DNA of 64,000 nucleotides from Acidobacteriota bacterium (GTDB lineage: Bacteria > Acidobacteriota > Terriglobia > Terriglobales > Acidobacteriaceae), in contig JARLGI010000027.1 in the NCBI GenBank assembly GCA_031296115.1, positions 152,411 through 216,410 of the forward strand, given 5' to 3'. Below are positions 1 to 7,412 of this stretch, piece after piece; the stretch's first letter is position 1, and each line of letters opens with the position of its first letter. The notes below the pieces were generated by a model. The model ran no database searches and had not been told where the DNA came from. It worked only from the letters and a program-made list of their open reading frames with translations. The position numbers and the translations under genes are program-made.

Positions 1-581
1 TGCAGCCCGGCCTCCAGCGCGGGGTTGATGTCAGACTTCGGGCTGTTACCAATCATCCAGGTCTGCTCGCGCAGCAGGCCGTATTTTTCGACCACCCGGC
101 TGTACGTCGGGGCATCCTTTTCCGCCACCACTTCGATGGCCGTGAAGTGTTCTTTCAGTCCCGAGCGCTCGACTTTGCCGGTCTGCTCCGTGATGTTGCC
201 TTTGGTCACCAGGAACAGGTGATGGCGCTGCGCCAGCTCGGCAAGGGTTTCCGGCACCTCCGGCAGGATCTCCATGGGATGCTCGGCGATGGCGTAAGCG
301 AATCCCCGGATGGTGTCGTGCAGAGCGGGAGTCAGCGGCTCAACGGACAATTGCTCAAAGCACCGCACGAGCGCCATGGCGAAGCTGTGCATCCCATATC
401 CATGCTGGCGGATGTTTTCGCGCTCCACCTCGTACAGCACCTCGCGTACCTGGTCAGGTGTGTACTCATGATGGTTCAAGAATGAGATGAAGTTGGCGAT
501 GGCCCGCTCGAAGTAGATGTTGTTCTCCCAGAGCGTGTCATCGGCATCAATCAGCAGGTTCTGGCACGTTGTAACTCTCAC
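1..581 (-). CDS. HAD-family hydrolase, C-terminus cut by window edge
   Basis: A haloacid dehalogenase-superfamily phosphatase-like protein; about 193 residues are visible and the C-terminus runs off the window. Motif I is DADDT at residues 12-16, giving the expected DxDxT nucleophile and acid/base pair. Downstream are VTKG (motif II region) and IGNSPKSDINPA (motif III/IV region with acidic Mg ligands). The probable start is GTG at 581, six bases after the stop of the upstream M16 gene, so it is likely translated by coupling as the third gene of a minus-strand operon. Substrate cannot be predicted; phosphoglycolate-like or nucleotidase activity is possible. Confidence 0.8.
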   Translation of the reverse strand, partial: MRVTTCQNLLIDADDTLWENNIYFERAIANFISFLNHHEYTPDQVREVLYEVERENIRQHGYGMHSFAMALVRCFEQLSVEPLTPALHDTIRGFAYAIAEHPMEILPEVPETLAELAQRHHLFLVTKGNITEQTGKVERSGLKEHFTAIEVVAEKDAPTYSRVVEKYGLLREQTWMIGNSPKSDINPALEAGL

Positions 582-587
582 AGCCGT

Positions 588-2063
588 TCAGTTCCCACCC
601 GGCCCTTGCTGCATCAGGCTGGCCGGAGGCGGAGGAATCGTAATATCCACGTTCTGTACGGGGAGTCCCACGGTGTTGAGGGGCTTGTCGAAGGCAGCGT
701 CATTGCCCACTACCAGCACGGCCATGCGTTCCTTGTGAACGTACTTGTTGGCCACTCGGTTGACGTCTGCCGCTGTAATCTTCTCCACTTCTCTACGGTA
801 GCGCTCCAGGAAGTCCAGCGGGTAGTGGTAGAACTCATAGGTCATCTTCTCGTGTAGCACCTTCTCGGGTGTATCAAACTGGAAGATAAAAGAGTTCAGA
901 ATGTTGTCTTTTGCCTTCTTCAGTTCTTCGGCGGAAGGCGGTGTCTTGCGCAGGTCATCGATCTCGCCATCGAGACCCTCGAGTCCCTGGACGGTACTGC
1001 CACTCTTGGTTTGCATCTGAAGGTTGGTGAGGCCGGGGCGATCCCATCCGTAGCCAACGCCGCCGCCAACGCTATAGGCGAGCCCCTTTCCGGAGCGAAG
1101 ATTGTTGAATAGCCTCGAAGAGAAGCCTCCGCCAAAAAGTTCATTCATCACGCTCACGGCGAAGTAATCGGGATTGCTGCGCTCGATGCCTAGGTCGATC
1201 ATGTCAATGCTGCTTTGGTTAACGTCAGTCTTGCGCACAAAGTACAGCGCAGGCTTGGGTTGCTCGAACCTGATCTCGGGCTTCTTTGCATCAGGGCCTT
1301 TCTGCCAGGAAGCGAAGGCCTGCTCCAGCTTGCTCTGCATGGCCTTGGGATCGAAATCTCCGTTGATGCCGAAGATAATGTTGTTGGGATAGATGTATTG
1401 CCCGTGCCACTTGAGCAGGTCTTCACGCGTGACTGCGGCGACGGTTGCGTACTCCGGCACGCGCGCGTAGGGATTGTCTTTGCCGTACGCGATGATCCGG
1501 CTCTCGCGGCGTGAAATGGAGTTCACGTCGTCATTGCGGCGCGAAATGTTGGTGTACATCTGGTCCTTCGCCAGTTCCAGTTTGTCCGGTCGGAATTCCG
1601 GATTGTGCAGCAGGTCGAGGAACATCGCGAACACCGCGTCGAAATCGCCTTTCAGGCAATCGAGTGAGATCGACGTGGAATCGGACCCGCCGGAGGTTTC
1701 GATCTTCGCGGCGCGGGCTTCCAGAAAGTCATCCATCTGGTCGCCGGTCTTGCTCTTGGTCCCTCCGGTCCGCCAGACCTCGCCGTAAAGCTCAGTCAGC
1801 CCTACCTTGTTGGCCGGCTCGGAGATGGAACCTCCGCGAATGCGCGCGGTGGCGGAAATCAGCGGCAACTCATGATCTTCCTGGAGGAAAAGCACCATGC
1901 CATTGGACAACTGCACCCGAACCGGCTCTTGGGGTTTGAACGCCGGAAGCGGCGGCGGCTGCACCGCGTTCCAGGGCTTTACCTCTTGTGCAGGAGAAAA
2001 GACTGCGAGAGTCAGAACGAAGCAGAACAACACATGCGCAAAACGTGACGGGAGGACTCGCAT
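588..2063 (-). CDS. M16 family zinc peptidase-like protein, non-catalytic partner
   Basis: A 491-residue exported M16 (insulinase/processing-peptidase) protein. The N-terminus has a signal peptide with a hydrophobic stretch at about residues 9-21. The position where active M16 enzymes carry HxxEH reads ELYGEV (near residue 91), so the zinc site is lost. The C-terminal half keeps the R...Y substrate-binding element (LRSGKGLAYSVGG). This is the usual pattern of the inactive B subunit of a two-chain M16 protease. Its ATG overlaps the TAA of the upstream active subunit by one base (TAATG), so the two are translationally coupled and probably form a heterodimer in the periplasm. Confidence 0.9.
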   Translation of the reverse strand: MRVLPSRFAHVLFCFVLTLAVFSPAQEVKPWNAVQPPPLPAFKPQEPVRVQLSNGMVLFLQEDHELPLISATARIRGGSISEPANKVGLTELYGEVWRTGGTKSKTGDQMDDFLEARAAKIETSGGSDSTSISLDCLKGDFDAVFAMFLDLLHNPEFRPDKLELAKDQMYTNISRRNDDVNSISRRESRIIAYGKDNPYARVPEYATVAAVTREDLLKWHGQYIYPNNIIFGINGDFDPKAMQSKLEQAFASWQKGPDAKKPEIRFEQPKPALYFVRKTDVNQSSIDMIDLGIERSNPDYFAVSVMNELFGGGFSSRLFNNLRSGKGLAYSVGGGVGYGWDRPGLTNLQMQTKSGSTVQGLEGLDGEIDDLRKTPPSAEELKKAKDNILNSFIFQFDTPEKVLHEKMTYEFYHYPLDFLERYRREVEKITAADVNRVANKYVHKERMAVLVVGNDAAFDKPLNTVGLPVQNVDITIPPPPASLMQQGPGGN

Positions 2064-3598
2064 TATTCCGCTCCTTTGGTGGCCCCAGCCGGCTGGCCGC
2101 TTGCCATCTGGGTCTGAATCACGCCGAGTGTGCGATTGGTGTCGGAGAAAACCTGGTTGGCCACGCGTCGGACATCAGCCTTAGTCACCTTGTCCACCCG
2201 GTCGAGGTAGCGAAACAGTTCGCGCCAGTCGCCATAACGCGTCTGGTAGGTGGCAAGCTCCTGTGCCAAGCCTTCGTTGCTGGCCAAGCCGCGAATCAGG
2301 TCTGCCTTGGTTCTTGTCTTGAACATCTGCAACTCGTCGTCGGTCACGTCCTGCGTCTTGAGCTTCACGACCTCTTCCTGGACAGCTTTCTGCATCTCGT
2401 CGGTCGTATGACCCGGCAGCGGCACGGCGTAGAAAGCAAACAGGTGCCCGTATTTGATACCCGGCCAATCGGAAAAGCCCGCCGCGGCGGCGGCGATTTT
2501 CTTGTCACGCACAAGCGAGCGATACATTCGCGAAGTACGCCCGTTGGACAGTATGTCGGAGATGGCCTCGTACACCACGTCGTCCGGCGCCAAATAGTTC
2601 GGGCGGTGATAGCCCTCGAGGTAGAAAGGCTGCGCTGGGTCTTTCAGGGTGACCTGCCGCACCGAGTTCTGCGGCGGCTCTTCGGTGTGCAGTTCTTCCG
2701 GCTTGGGTGTGTTGGAAAGGCGGCCGAAGTAGCGCTCAATTATCGGGAAAGCCTGCGCGGGATCCAGGTCGCCGACCAGCCCAATCACCATATTGCTGGG
2801 CACGTAATAGCGCTGAAAGAATTTGGCTGCGTCGGTGGCGGAGAAGTTCTGCAGGTCGGAGGCGTAGCCGATCGTCGGGCGATGGTAGGGGTTGGCCATG
2901 AAGGCCGTCCCCAGGAACTGCTCGATCAGCCGCCCGACGGGCTGGCTGTCGGTGCGCATGCGGCGCTCTTCCATCACTACGCTGCGCTCCTTGTAGAACT
3001 CGCGCATCACCGGATGCTGCAGGCGGTCCGATTCCAGTGCCGCCCAAAGCTCGAACTCATTCGCCGGCATCGAGTACATGTAGCCGGTTTCGTCATAGCT
3101 GGTGAAGGCGTTCATGCCGACGCCGCCGTGGCTCTCCACCACTTCGCCAAACTGGTTCTTGATGACATACTGATCGGCGTCTTTCATAGCGTCCTGCCAG
3201 GCCTTTTGCAGTTGCGCCAGTTTCTGAGGATCGCGGCCGACCGGCTTGCTGCGCTCAGTCTCATACGCGGCATAGGCTTGCTCGACCCTCTCCAGCCCCC
3301 CTTTCTCCGCAGCAAAATCCCTGGTGCCGATGTCGGGAGTGCCCTTGAAGGCCATGTGCTCCATCATGTGCGCCAGGCCGGTCTTGTTCAGCGGGTCCTG
3401 CGCCGATCCGGCATCCACCAGAGTAAAGAAGGAGAACACTGGCGCCTCCGGCCGCTGCCACAAAACCACCGTCAGACCGTTGGGAAGGGTCTTCACCGAG
3501 ACCCGCTTTTCATAGGACGCTAAATCCTGGGCCGCCAGCGGCAGGGCCACCGCCAGCAGCAGCAGCAGGAAAGTCAACTTGGCGAAGCAACGCTTCAT
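2063..3598 (-). CDS. M16 family zinc peptidase, catalytic subunit
   Basis: An exported zinc metallopeptidase of family M16. The inverted zinc motif HMMEH lies at about residues 77-81, followed by the conserved acidic region of the active domain, and a typical inactive C-terminal half follows. The signal peptide is at the N-terminus (KRCFAKLTF plus a leucine-rich stretch, cleavage near LAAQ). An ATG at 3616 is also in frame; 3598 is preferred because GGAGG lies four bases upstream and the signal peptide starts there. It is first in an operon with the inactive partner (588-2063) and the HAD protein. It probably degrades or processes peptides in the periplasm. Confidence 0.9.
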   Translation of the reverse strand: MKRCFAKLTFLLLLLAVALPLAAQDLASYEKRVSVKTLPNGLTVVLWQRPEAPVFSFFTLVDAGSAQDPLNKTGLAHMMEHMAFKGTPDIGTRDFAAEKGGLERVEQAYAAYETERSKPVGRDPQKLAQLQKAWQDAMKDADQYVIKNQFGEVVESHGGVGMNAFTSYDETGYMYSMPANEFELWAALESDRLQHPVMREFYKERSVVMEERRMRTDSQPVGRLIEQFLGTAFMANPYHRPTIGYASDLQNFSATDAAKFFQRYYVPSNMVIGLVGDLDPAQAFPIIERYFGRLSNTPKPEELHTEEPPQNSVRQVTLKDPAQPFYLEGYHRPNYLAPDDVVYEAISDILSNGRTSRMYRSLVRDKKIAAAAAGFSDWPGIKYGHLFAFYAVPLPGHTTDEMQKAVQEEVVKLKTQDVTDDELQMFKTRTKADLIRGLASNEGLAQELATYQTRYGDWRELFRYLDRVDKVTKADVRRVANQVFSDTNRTLGVIQTQMASGQPAGATKGAE

Positions 3599-3761
3599 CA
3601 TGCCTCCAGAACTCATGACCTAACTGGCCCCAAGTTAGAAACTTACGCAGGGAAGGACAGGCAAGTCAAACGAGGGCGAGCGGCGCATCCCATGCGCCAT
3701 CGGCGGGTGACTCGCAATCTCATCTCGGGCGTGGTTGCGGCTGCTGTATATTCTTCCTCTT

Positions 3762-4958
3762 ATGCGCACTCTCTTCGCTCGGCGCACTGCGTGGAACCTT
3801 GCCACCAACCAGTACACGCAAGCGCTGGAGGCCCGCCGACGGGAGGGAGGGGAAGTACTCGACCTGACCGCGTCAAATCCGACCACGGTCGGGCTGCAAT
3901 ACCGCGGAGACGAGCTGCTGGCGTCGCTGTCGCATCGCGAATCGCTGGTCTACGATCCGCAGCCGAAAGGGCTGCTCAGCGCGCGACAGGCGATTGCCGG
4001 GTATTACGTGGAGAAGGAAAGCGCGGTCTCGCCGGACGACCTGATTCTGACCACCAGTACCAGTGAAGCCTATTCGTTTGTGTTTCGGCTGTTGTGTAAT
4101 CCCGGGGACGCGGTGCTGGTGCCTTCGCCCAGCTATCCGCTGTTCGACTTTCTCGCCGATCTTCAGGACGTCAAGCTCGCCCACTACGAGTTGGTATACG
4201 ACCACGGATGGCAGATCGATTTCCACTCGCTGGATGTAGCGCTGAAGAAGCTGAGCGATGAGAGCATAGTTTGCCGCGCCGTGATGGTGGTGCATCCCAA
4301 CAACCCGACCGGCTCCTACGTGAAAGCGCACGAACTGCAGGAGTTGAACCGCATTTGCGCGGCGAACCAGATGGCGCTCATCGCCGACGAGGTCTTCCTC
4401 GACTATTCTCTCACCCAACAGAAGCCCCTGACGTTCTCCTCGAACCGCTTCGTGTTGACCTTCACCTTGAGCGGCCTATCGAAAGTTTCGGCGCTGCCGC
4501 AGATGAAAGTTGCATGGCTGGCCACCGGCGGCCCCACAGCGTTGAAAGCTGACGCGCTGCGGCGGCTGGAGGTCATCGCCGATACGTTTCTCTCCATGAA
4601 CGCACCGGGGCAACTTGCGGTGCCGACGATGGTAGAGCAGCGCCACAATATTCAGCGGCAACTCATGACGCGGGTCAGGACTAACCTCGCAGAACTGGAT
4701 GCGCAGCTCTCCTTGCAGAAATTGTGTCAGCGCCTTGCCGTCGAGGGCGGATGGTATGCCGTCCTGCACGTTCCCGCTACGGGCAGCGACGAGGACTTCG
4801 CCATCCGGGTGCTGCAGCGCACCGGCGTACTGGTGCAGCCGGGACACTTCTACGATTTCGCCGCCGAGGGATACGTAATCATCAGCCTAATCACCACGTG
4901 TGAGGTTCTCACCGAGGGAGTCAAGCGTATGCTGCATTGCTTGCAAGCCATGGCCTAG
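3762..4958 (+). CDS. Class I/II PLP-dependent aminotransferase
   Basis: A fold-type I aminotransferase of 398 residues, the normal family length. The N-terminal part has the LDLTASNPT substrate-loop motif, NNPTGSY is the central Asn-Pro motif, and SGLSKVSALPQMK carries the PLP lysine (about residue 241), with the later Arg-containing region intact. The chosen start is the ATG at 3762; an upstream in-frame TTG at 3735 would add nine hydrophobic residues. The SKVSALPQ context resembles alanine/aspartate-type aminotransferases, but the amino-acid substrate is not certain. It stands alone, divergent from the M16 operon. Confidence 0.9.
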   Translation: MRTLFARRTAWNLATNQYTQALEARRREGGEVLDLTASNPTTVGLQYRGDELLASLSHRESLVYDPQPKGLLSARQAIAGYYVEKESAVSPDDLILTTSTSEAYSFVFRLLCNPGDAVLVPSPSYPLFDFLADLQDVKLAHYELVYDHGWQIDFHSLDVALKKLSDESIVCRAVMVVHPNNPTGSYVKAHELQELNRICAANQMALIADEVFLDYSLTQQKPLTFSSNRFVLTFTLSGLSKVSALPQMKVAWLATGGPTALKADALRRLEVIADTFLSMNAPGQLAVPTMVEQRHNIQRQLMTRVRTNLAELDAQLSLQKLCQRLAVEGGWYAVLHVPATGSDEDFAIRVLQRTGVLVQPGHFYDFAAEGYVIISLITTCEVLTEGVKRMLHCLQAMA

Positions 4959-4962
4959 TCTC

Positions 4963-5082
4963 TGTCATGCTGAGCGAGTGCGGTAGCAAGTGGCCGCGCG
5001 AGTCGAAGCACCCCTTTCGGATTCCGAACTCTATAGGGGCCCTTCGACTCGCGGCAAACTCGGCCGCTCGCTCAGGGTGACA
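4963..5082. repeat. Large intergenic palindrome (REP/MITE-like)
   Basis: The ends are complementary: TGTCATGCTGAGCGAG at 4963-4978 pairs with CTCGCTCAGGGTGACA at 5067-5082, with a few mismatches. Inside, GCGAGTCGAAG pairs with CTTCGACTCGC. The element fills the space between two convergent genes and could fold as a long hairpin acting as a bidirectional terminator. It contains no coding potential. Confidence 0.75.
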
Positions 5083-5093
5083 ACACAAAAGGA

Positions 5094-5759
5094 CTAGAAA
5101 AAGAATGAGTGAAATTGTTCCGAAATCTCATCTGGCAGGGTGTCACGGTTCGACTTCTGCCACAGACCGTGAGCTGCTCCCTCAATCGCCGCTAGTTTAG
5201 TTTTCCCCAGGATCAACTTGAGCGCCGCTTGCAGCTCTCCGATCGAGCCGAAAGCGTCTCGCGTGCCGCTGATGAACAGGCAGGGAATTCTTAGCTGAGG
5301 AAAGTGGGTTGTCCGCAATTGCGCCGGCCGCCCGGGAGGATGCAGCGGGTAGGAGAGCAGCAGCAATCCTTCCACCAGCGCCGGTTCCGCTGCCGCTAGC
5401 ATGCTGGCCTGGCGCCCGCCATACGACGAACCGCCGAGAAAGGCATGTCCGGCGAACTGTTTCTTCATCAGCGTGACGGCCCGACGCAGTCCTTCCTGGT
5501 CGTGCTTGGCGTCGGACGGCGAGGGCGGACCGGTTGGACGACGCTGGCGATACGGCAAATCGCAGCGCAGAACGTTCAAGCCCGACTCAGCCAGACGTTC
5601 CGCGAGCGCCACTAGCAACGGGGTGTTGCAATTGCCGCCAGCCCCGTGCGCGAGGACCAGGAAATCCCCGGACGGACTCGTAGCGCGATGAAGGAACCCG
5701 CGCACCGGAGCTTCGCCGGTGGATTCCTCCGCAAACGGTTGTGCAATACTCTTGCTCAC
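5094..5759 (-). CDS. Alpha/beta hydrolase (dienelactone-hydrolase/KANL3-Tex30-like)
   Basis: A 221-residue cytosolic alpha/beta hydrolase. The nucleophile elbow is GSSYG with Ser112, the acid is probably Asp168 in SGTRDAF, and the catalytic base His197 in GAAHGL; the oxyanion strand AHGAGG is at about residues 38-43. All triad members are present at normal spacing, so the enzyme should be active; the ester or acyl substrate is unknown. It starts with GTG and has no signal peptide. It runs in the same direction as the downstream selenoprotein-like peroxiredoxin gene but is separated from it by about 30 bases. Confidence 0.85.
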   Translation of the reverse strand: MSKSIAQPFAEESTGEAPVRGFLHRATSPSGDFLVLAHGAGGNCNTPLLVALAERLAESGLNVLRCDLPYRQRRPTGPPSPSDAKHDQEGLRRAVTLMKKQFAGHAFLGGSSYGGRQASMLAAAEPALVEGLLLLSYPLHPPGRPAQLRTTHFPQLRIPCLFISGTRDAFGSIGELQAALKLILGKTKLAAIEGAAHGLWQKSNRDTLPDEISEQFHSFFF

Positions 5760-5791
5760 GACAGAATCCTGACGGCACTAAACACTGCCAG

Positions 5792-6328
5792 CTACCGCCC
5801 CAGCTTCCGCGCCTCGCACGCCTGCACTACCTTGCTCGGGTCAATGGCCGCCGAATCGAGCTGCATCTCGATGACCTTGCCGTCCTTGTCGATCAGGTAG
5901 TTCACCCGGCGCGCAGCCCTGTATTTTGGGTTGAACAGTCCATACTCCTTGGTCACGTCGCCGCCCCAGTCGCTGAGCAAGGGGAAGGTGACGCCGATCT
6001 TTTCCGCCCACGCTTTATTGGAGAAGGGAGAATCCATGCTTACACCCAGGACCTGGGTATCCGCAGCTTCCAGCTTCGACAAATTCTGCTGGAAAGCCTG
6101 CATCTGCTTGCTTCAACCACCGGTGAAGGCGAAGATGTAGAAGGCCAGGGCGACGTTCTTCTTGCCCTTGAAATCGCGCAGGGAAACTTTGTTGCCGTTC
6201 TGGTCCTGCAAAGTGAAGTCGGGTGCCATATCGCCGACCTTGATCTTCGGCGCGGGGGTTTCTTCGGCGGCATAGGTCGCCGGCGCCAGGGTGGCCGCCA
6301 GCAGCAGTGCCAGGAAAATCTGCTTCAT
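5792..6328 (-). CDS. Exported peroxiredoxin with in-frame TGA at the catalytic position (probable selenoprotein)
   Basis: An AhpC/TSA-type peroxiredoxin read through one TGA codon at 6115-6113. Before it: a signal peptide (residues 1-20, KQIFLALLLAATLA) and the domain start APDFTLQDQ, then FAFTGG. Codon 72 is TGA exactly where family members carry the peroxidatic Cys (GGC-[S/T]-K-x-M). After it the same frame continues as SKQMQAFQ, VLGVSMDSP, FPLLSD and VNYLIDKDGKV to a normal end (178 residues). Apart from codon 72 the only cysteine is Cys171, a possible resolving residue. Start ATG 6328 is preceded by AGGAGAG. The SECIS-like hairpin is annotated separately. Readthrough as selenocysteine is inferred; the biosynthesis genes (selA, selB, selC) are not in this window. 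Confidence 0.88.
6063..6101 (-). promoter_or_regulatory. Putative bacterial SECIS hairpin
   Basis: Immediately downstream of the TGA at 6115-6113, the minus-strand RNA can form a stem: GCAG (6101-6098) with CTGC (6066-6063), CTT with AAG, and CCAGC (6092-6088) with GCTGG (6074-6070), with two single-base bulges. The 13-nt apical loop (6087-6075) begins AG, so a G lies in its first two positions. The loop starts 25 nt after the TGA. Known bacterial SECIS elements have a G at the start of a small apical loop placed about 16-37 nt after UGA, so both criteria are met. Binding by SelB is inferred. Confidence 0.7.
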
Positions 6329-6490
6329 GGACTCTCTCCTATCGCTCACAGGGCCGTGTGGCCTCAGCGTCGGCATTGTCCCATTAACTTGGGGCAATCT
6401 ACCAATGCGGTTAAGCGAGGCTCTGCTTCCCATTATGGGAATAGCCCTTTTCGTTGCACAAATCGAGCCTGCCCATTACATTGGTACAAC

Positions 6491-6508
6491 TGAATGAATG
6501 CTCATTCG
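6491..6508. promoter_or_regulatory. Putative TetR/FadR-type operator
   Basis: The sequence TGAATGAATGCTCATTCG contains a perfect inverted repeat GAATGA-N4-TCATTC about 70 bases before the TetR gene. TetR-type FadR regulators of fatty acid degradation in Bacillus and Thermus use TGAATGA-type half-sites, and this regulator lies next to an acyl-CoA synthetase gene. Autoregulation is therefore likely but inferred. Confidence 0.55.
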
Positions 6509-6576
6509 GTGGACTGAACGACGGGCGGTTGACGCCCGCGCGCCGAGTCTCCTAGAGCAGAACGATCAAGGTTACC

Positions 6577-7224
6577 ATGAAGGACGACCCCCAAATTCCA
6601 GTCAAGCCGAATGGCGACAGCGTTCTGGCCGTGCCGCGGAATGCCGATAAATACCAGCGCATTCTCGACGCTGCGGTTTCGGTGTTTGCGGAGAAGGGTT
6701 TTTTTAACTCGCGCGTCTCGGACATCGCCGACCGCGCCGATGTCGCCGATGGCACCGTTTATCTCTACTTCAAGAACAAGGACGAGATACTCAAGACCGC
6801 CATCAACACAGCGTTTGACGGCTTCATGCGGCAGGCGCGAACTCAATTGGAGAAGCTGGCCGATCCTGCCGACCGGCTGCGACGGCTGGCGTTTCTGCAT
6901 CTCGATGCGCTGGGCTCGAACCGCAACCTGGCCGTGGTATTTCAGATGGAGCTGCGGCAGAGTACGCGTTTCCTATCGGAGTTCTCTCACCACCACATGA
7001 TTGAGTATCTGAGGCTGGTCCGCACCGCCATCGGCGACGGGCAGGCCAGCGGGTTCTTTCGCCGCGAGATGTCGGACAAGGTCGTGGCCAACTGTTTCTT
7101 CGGCGCGCTCGATGAGATGGTGACCTCCTGGGTGCTAAGCGAACATGAATATCGCCTGTCCGGAATGGCCGATGCTGTGGTGGACATTTTCTTGAACGGG
7201 ATGCGGGTCGCCCGGACACCGTAA
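6577..7224 (+). CDS. TetR family transcriptional regulator (FadR-like)
   Basis: A 215-residue one-component repressor. The N-terminal helix-turn-helix lies at about residues 24-70 (ILDAAVSVFAEKGF, VSDIADRADVADGTVYLYFKNKDEIL), and the rest is an all-helical ligand and dimerisation domain. Location directly upstream of a long-chain acyl-CoA synthetase gene and the TGAATGA-type palindrome in its own leader suggest it senses long-chain acyl-CoA and represses fatty-acid use. This is inference from context and family. The first 20 residues before the HTH are disordered and proline-rich. Confidence 0.88.
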   Translation: MKDDPQIPVKPNGDSVLAVPRNADKYQRILDAAVSVFAEKGFFNSRVSDIADRADVADGTVYLYFKNKDEILKTAINTAFDGFMRQARTQLEKLADPADRLRRLAFLHLDALGSNRNLAVVFQMELRQSTRFLSEFSHHHMIEYLRLVRTAIGDGQASGFFRREMSDKVVANCFFGALDEMVTSWVLSEHEYRLSGMADAVVDIFLNGMRVARTP

Positions 7225-7412
7225 AGTAGGCCGCGTTGTGCAATGCAGCGAAGTGACACAGCCAGGGCGGTCATCGGTCACAGCGTGCCGGTCACAGTAG
7301 GGCTAGTATTGTTGCGTTGCAGGTGTATCGTCGCCCGGTCTAAAGAACGCATTACTTCCAACGGCAGATTGCTGCCGCATCACAGTCTTGCAACGCCGTA
7401 GCTTCGAAAGAA

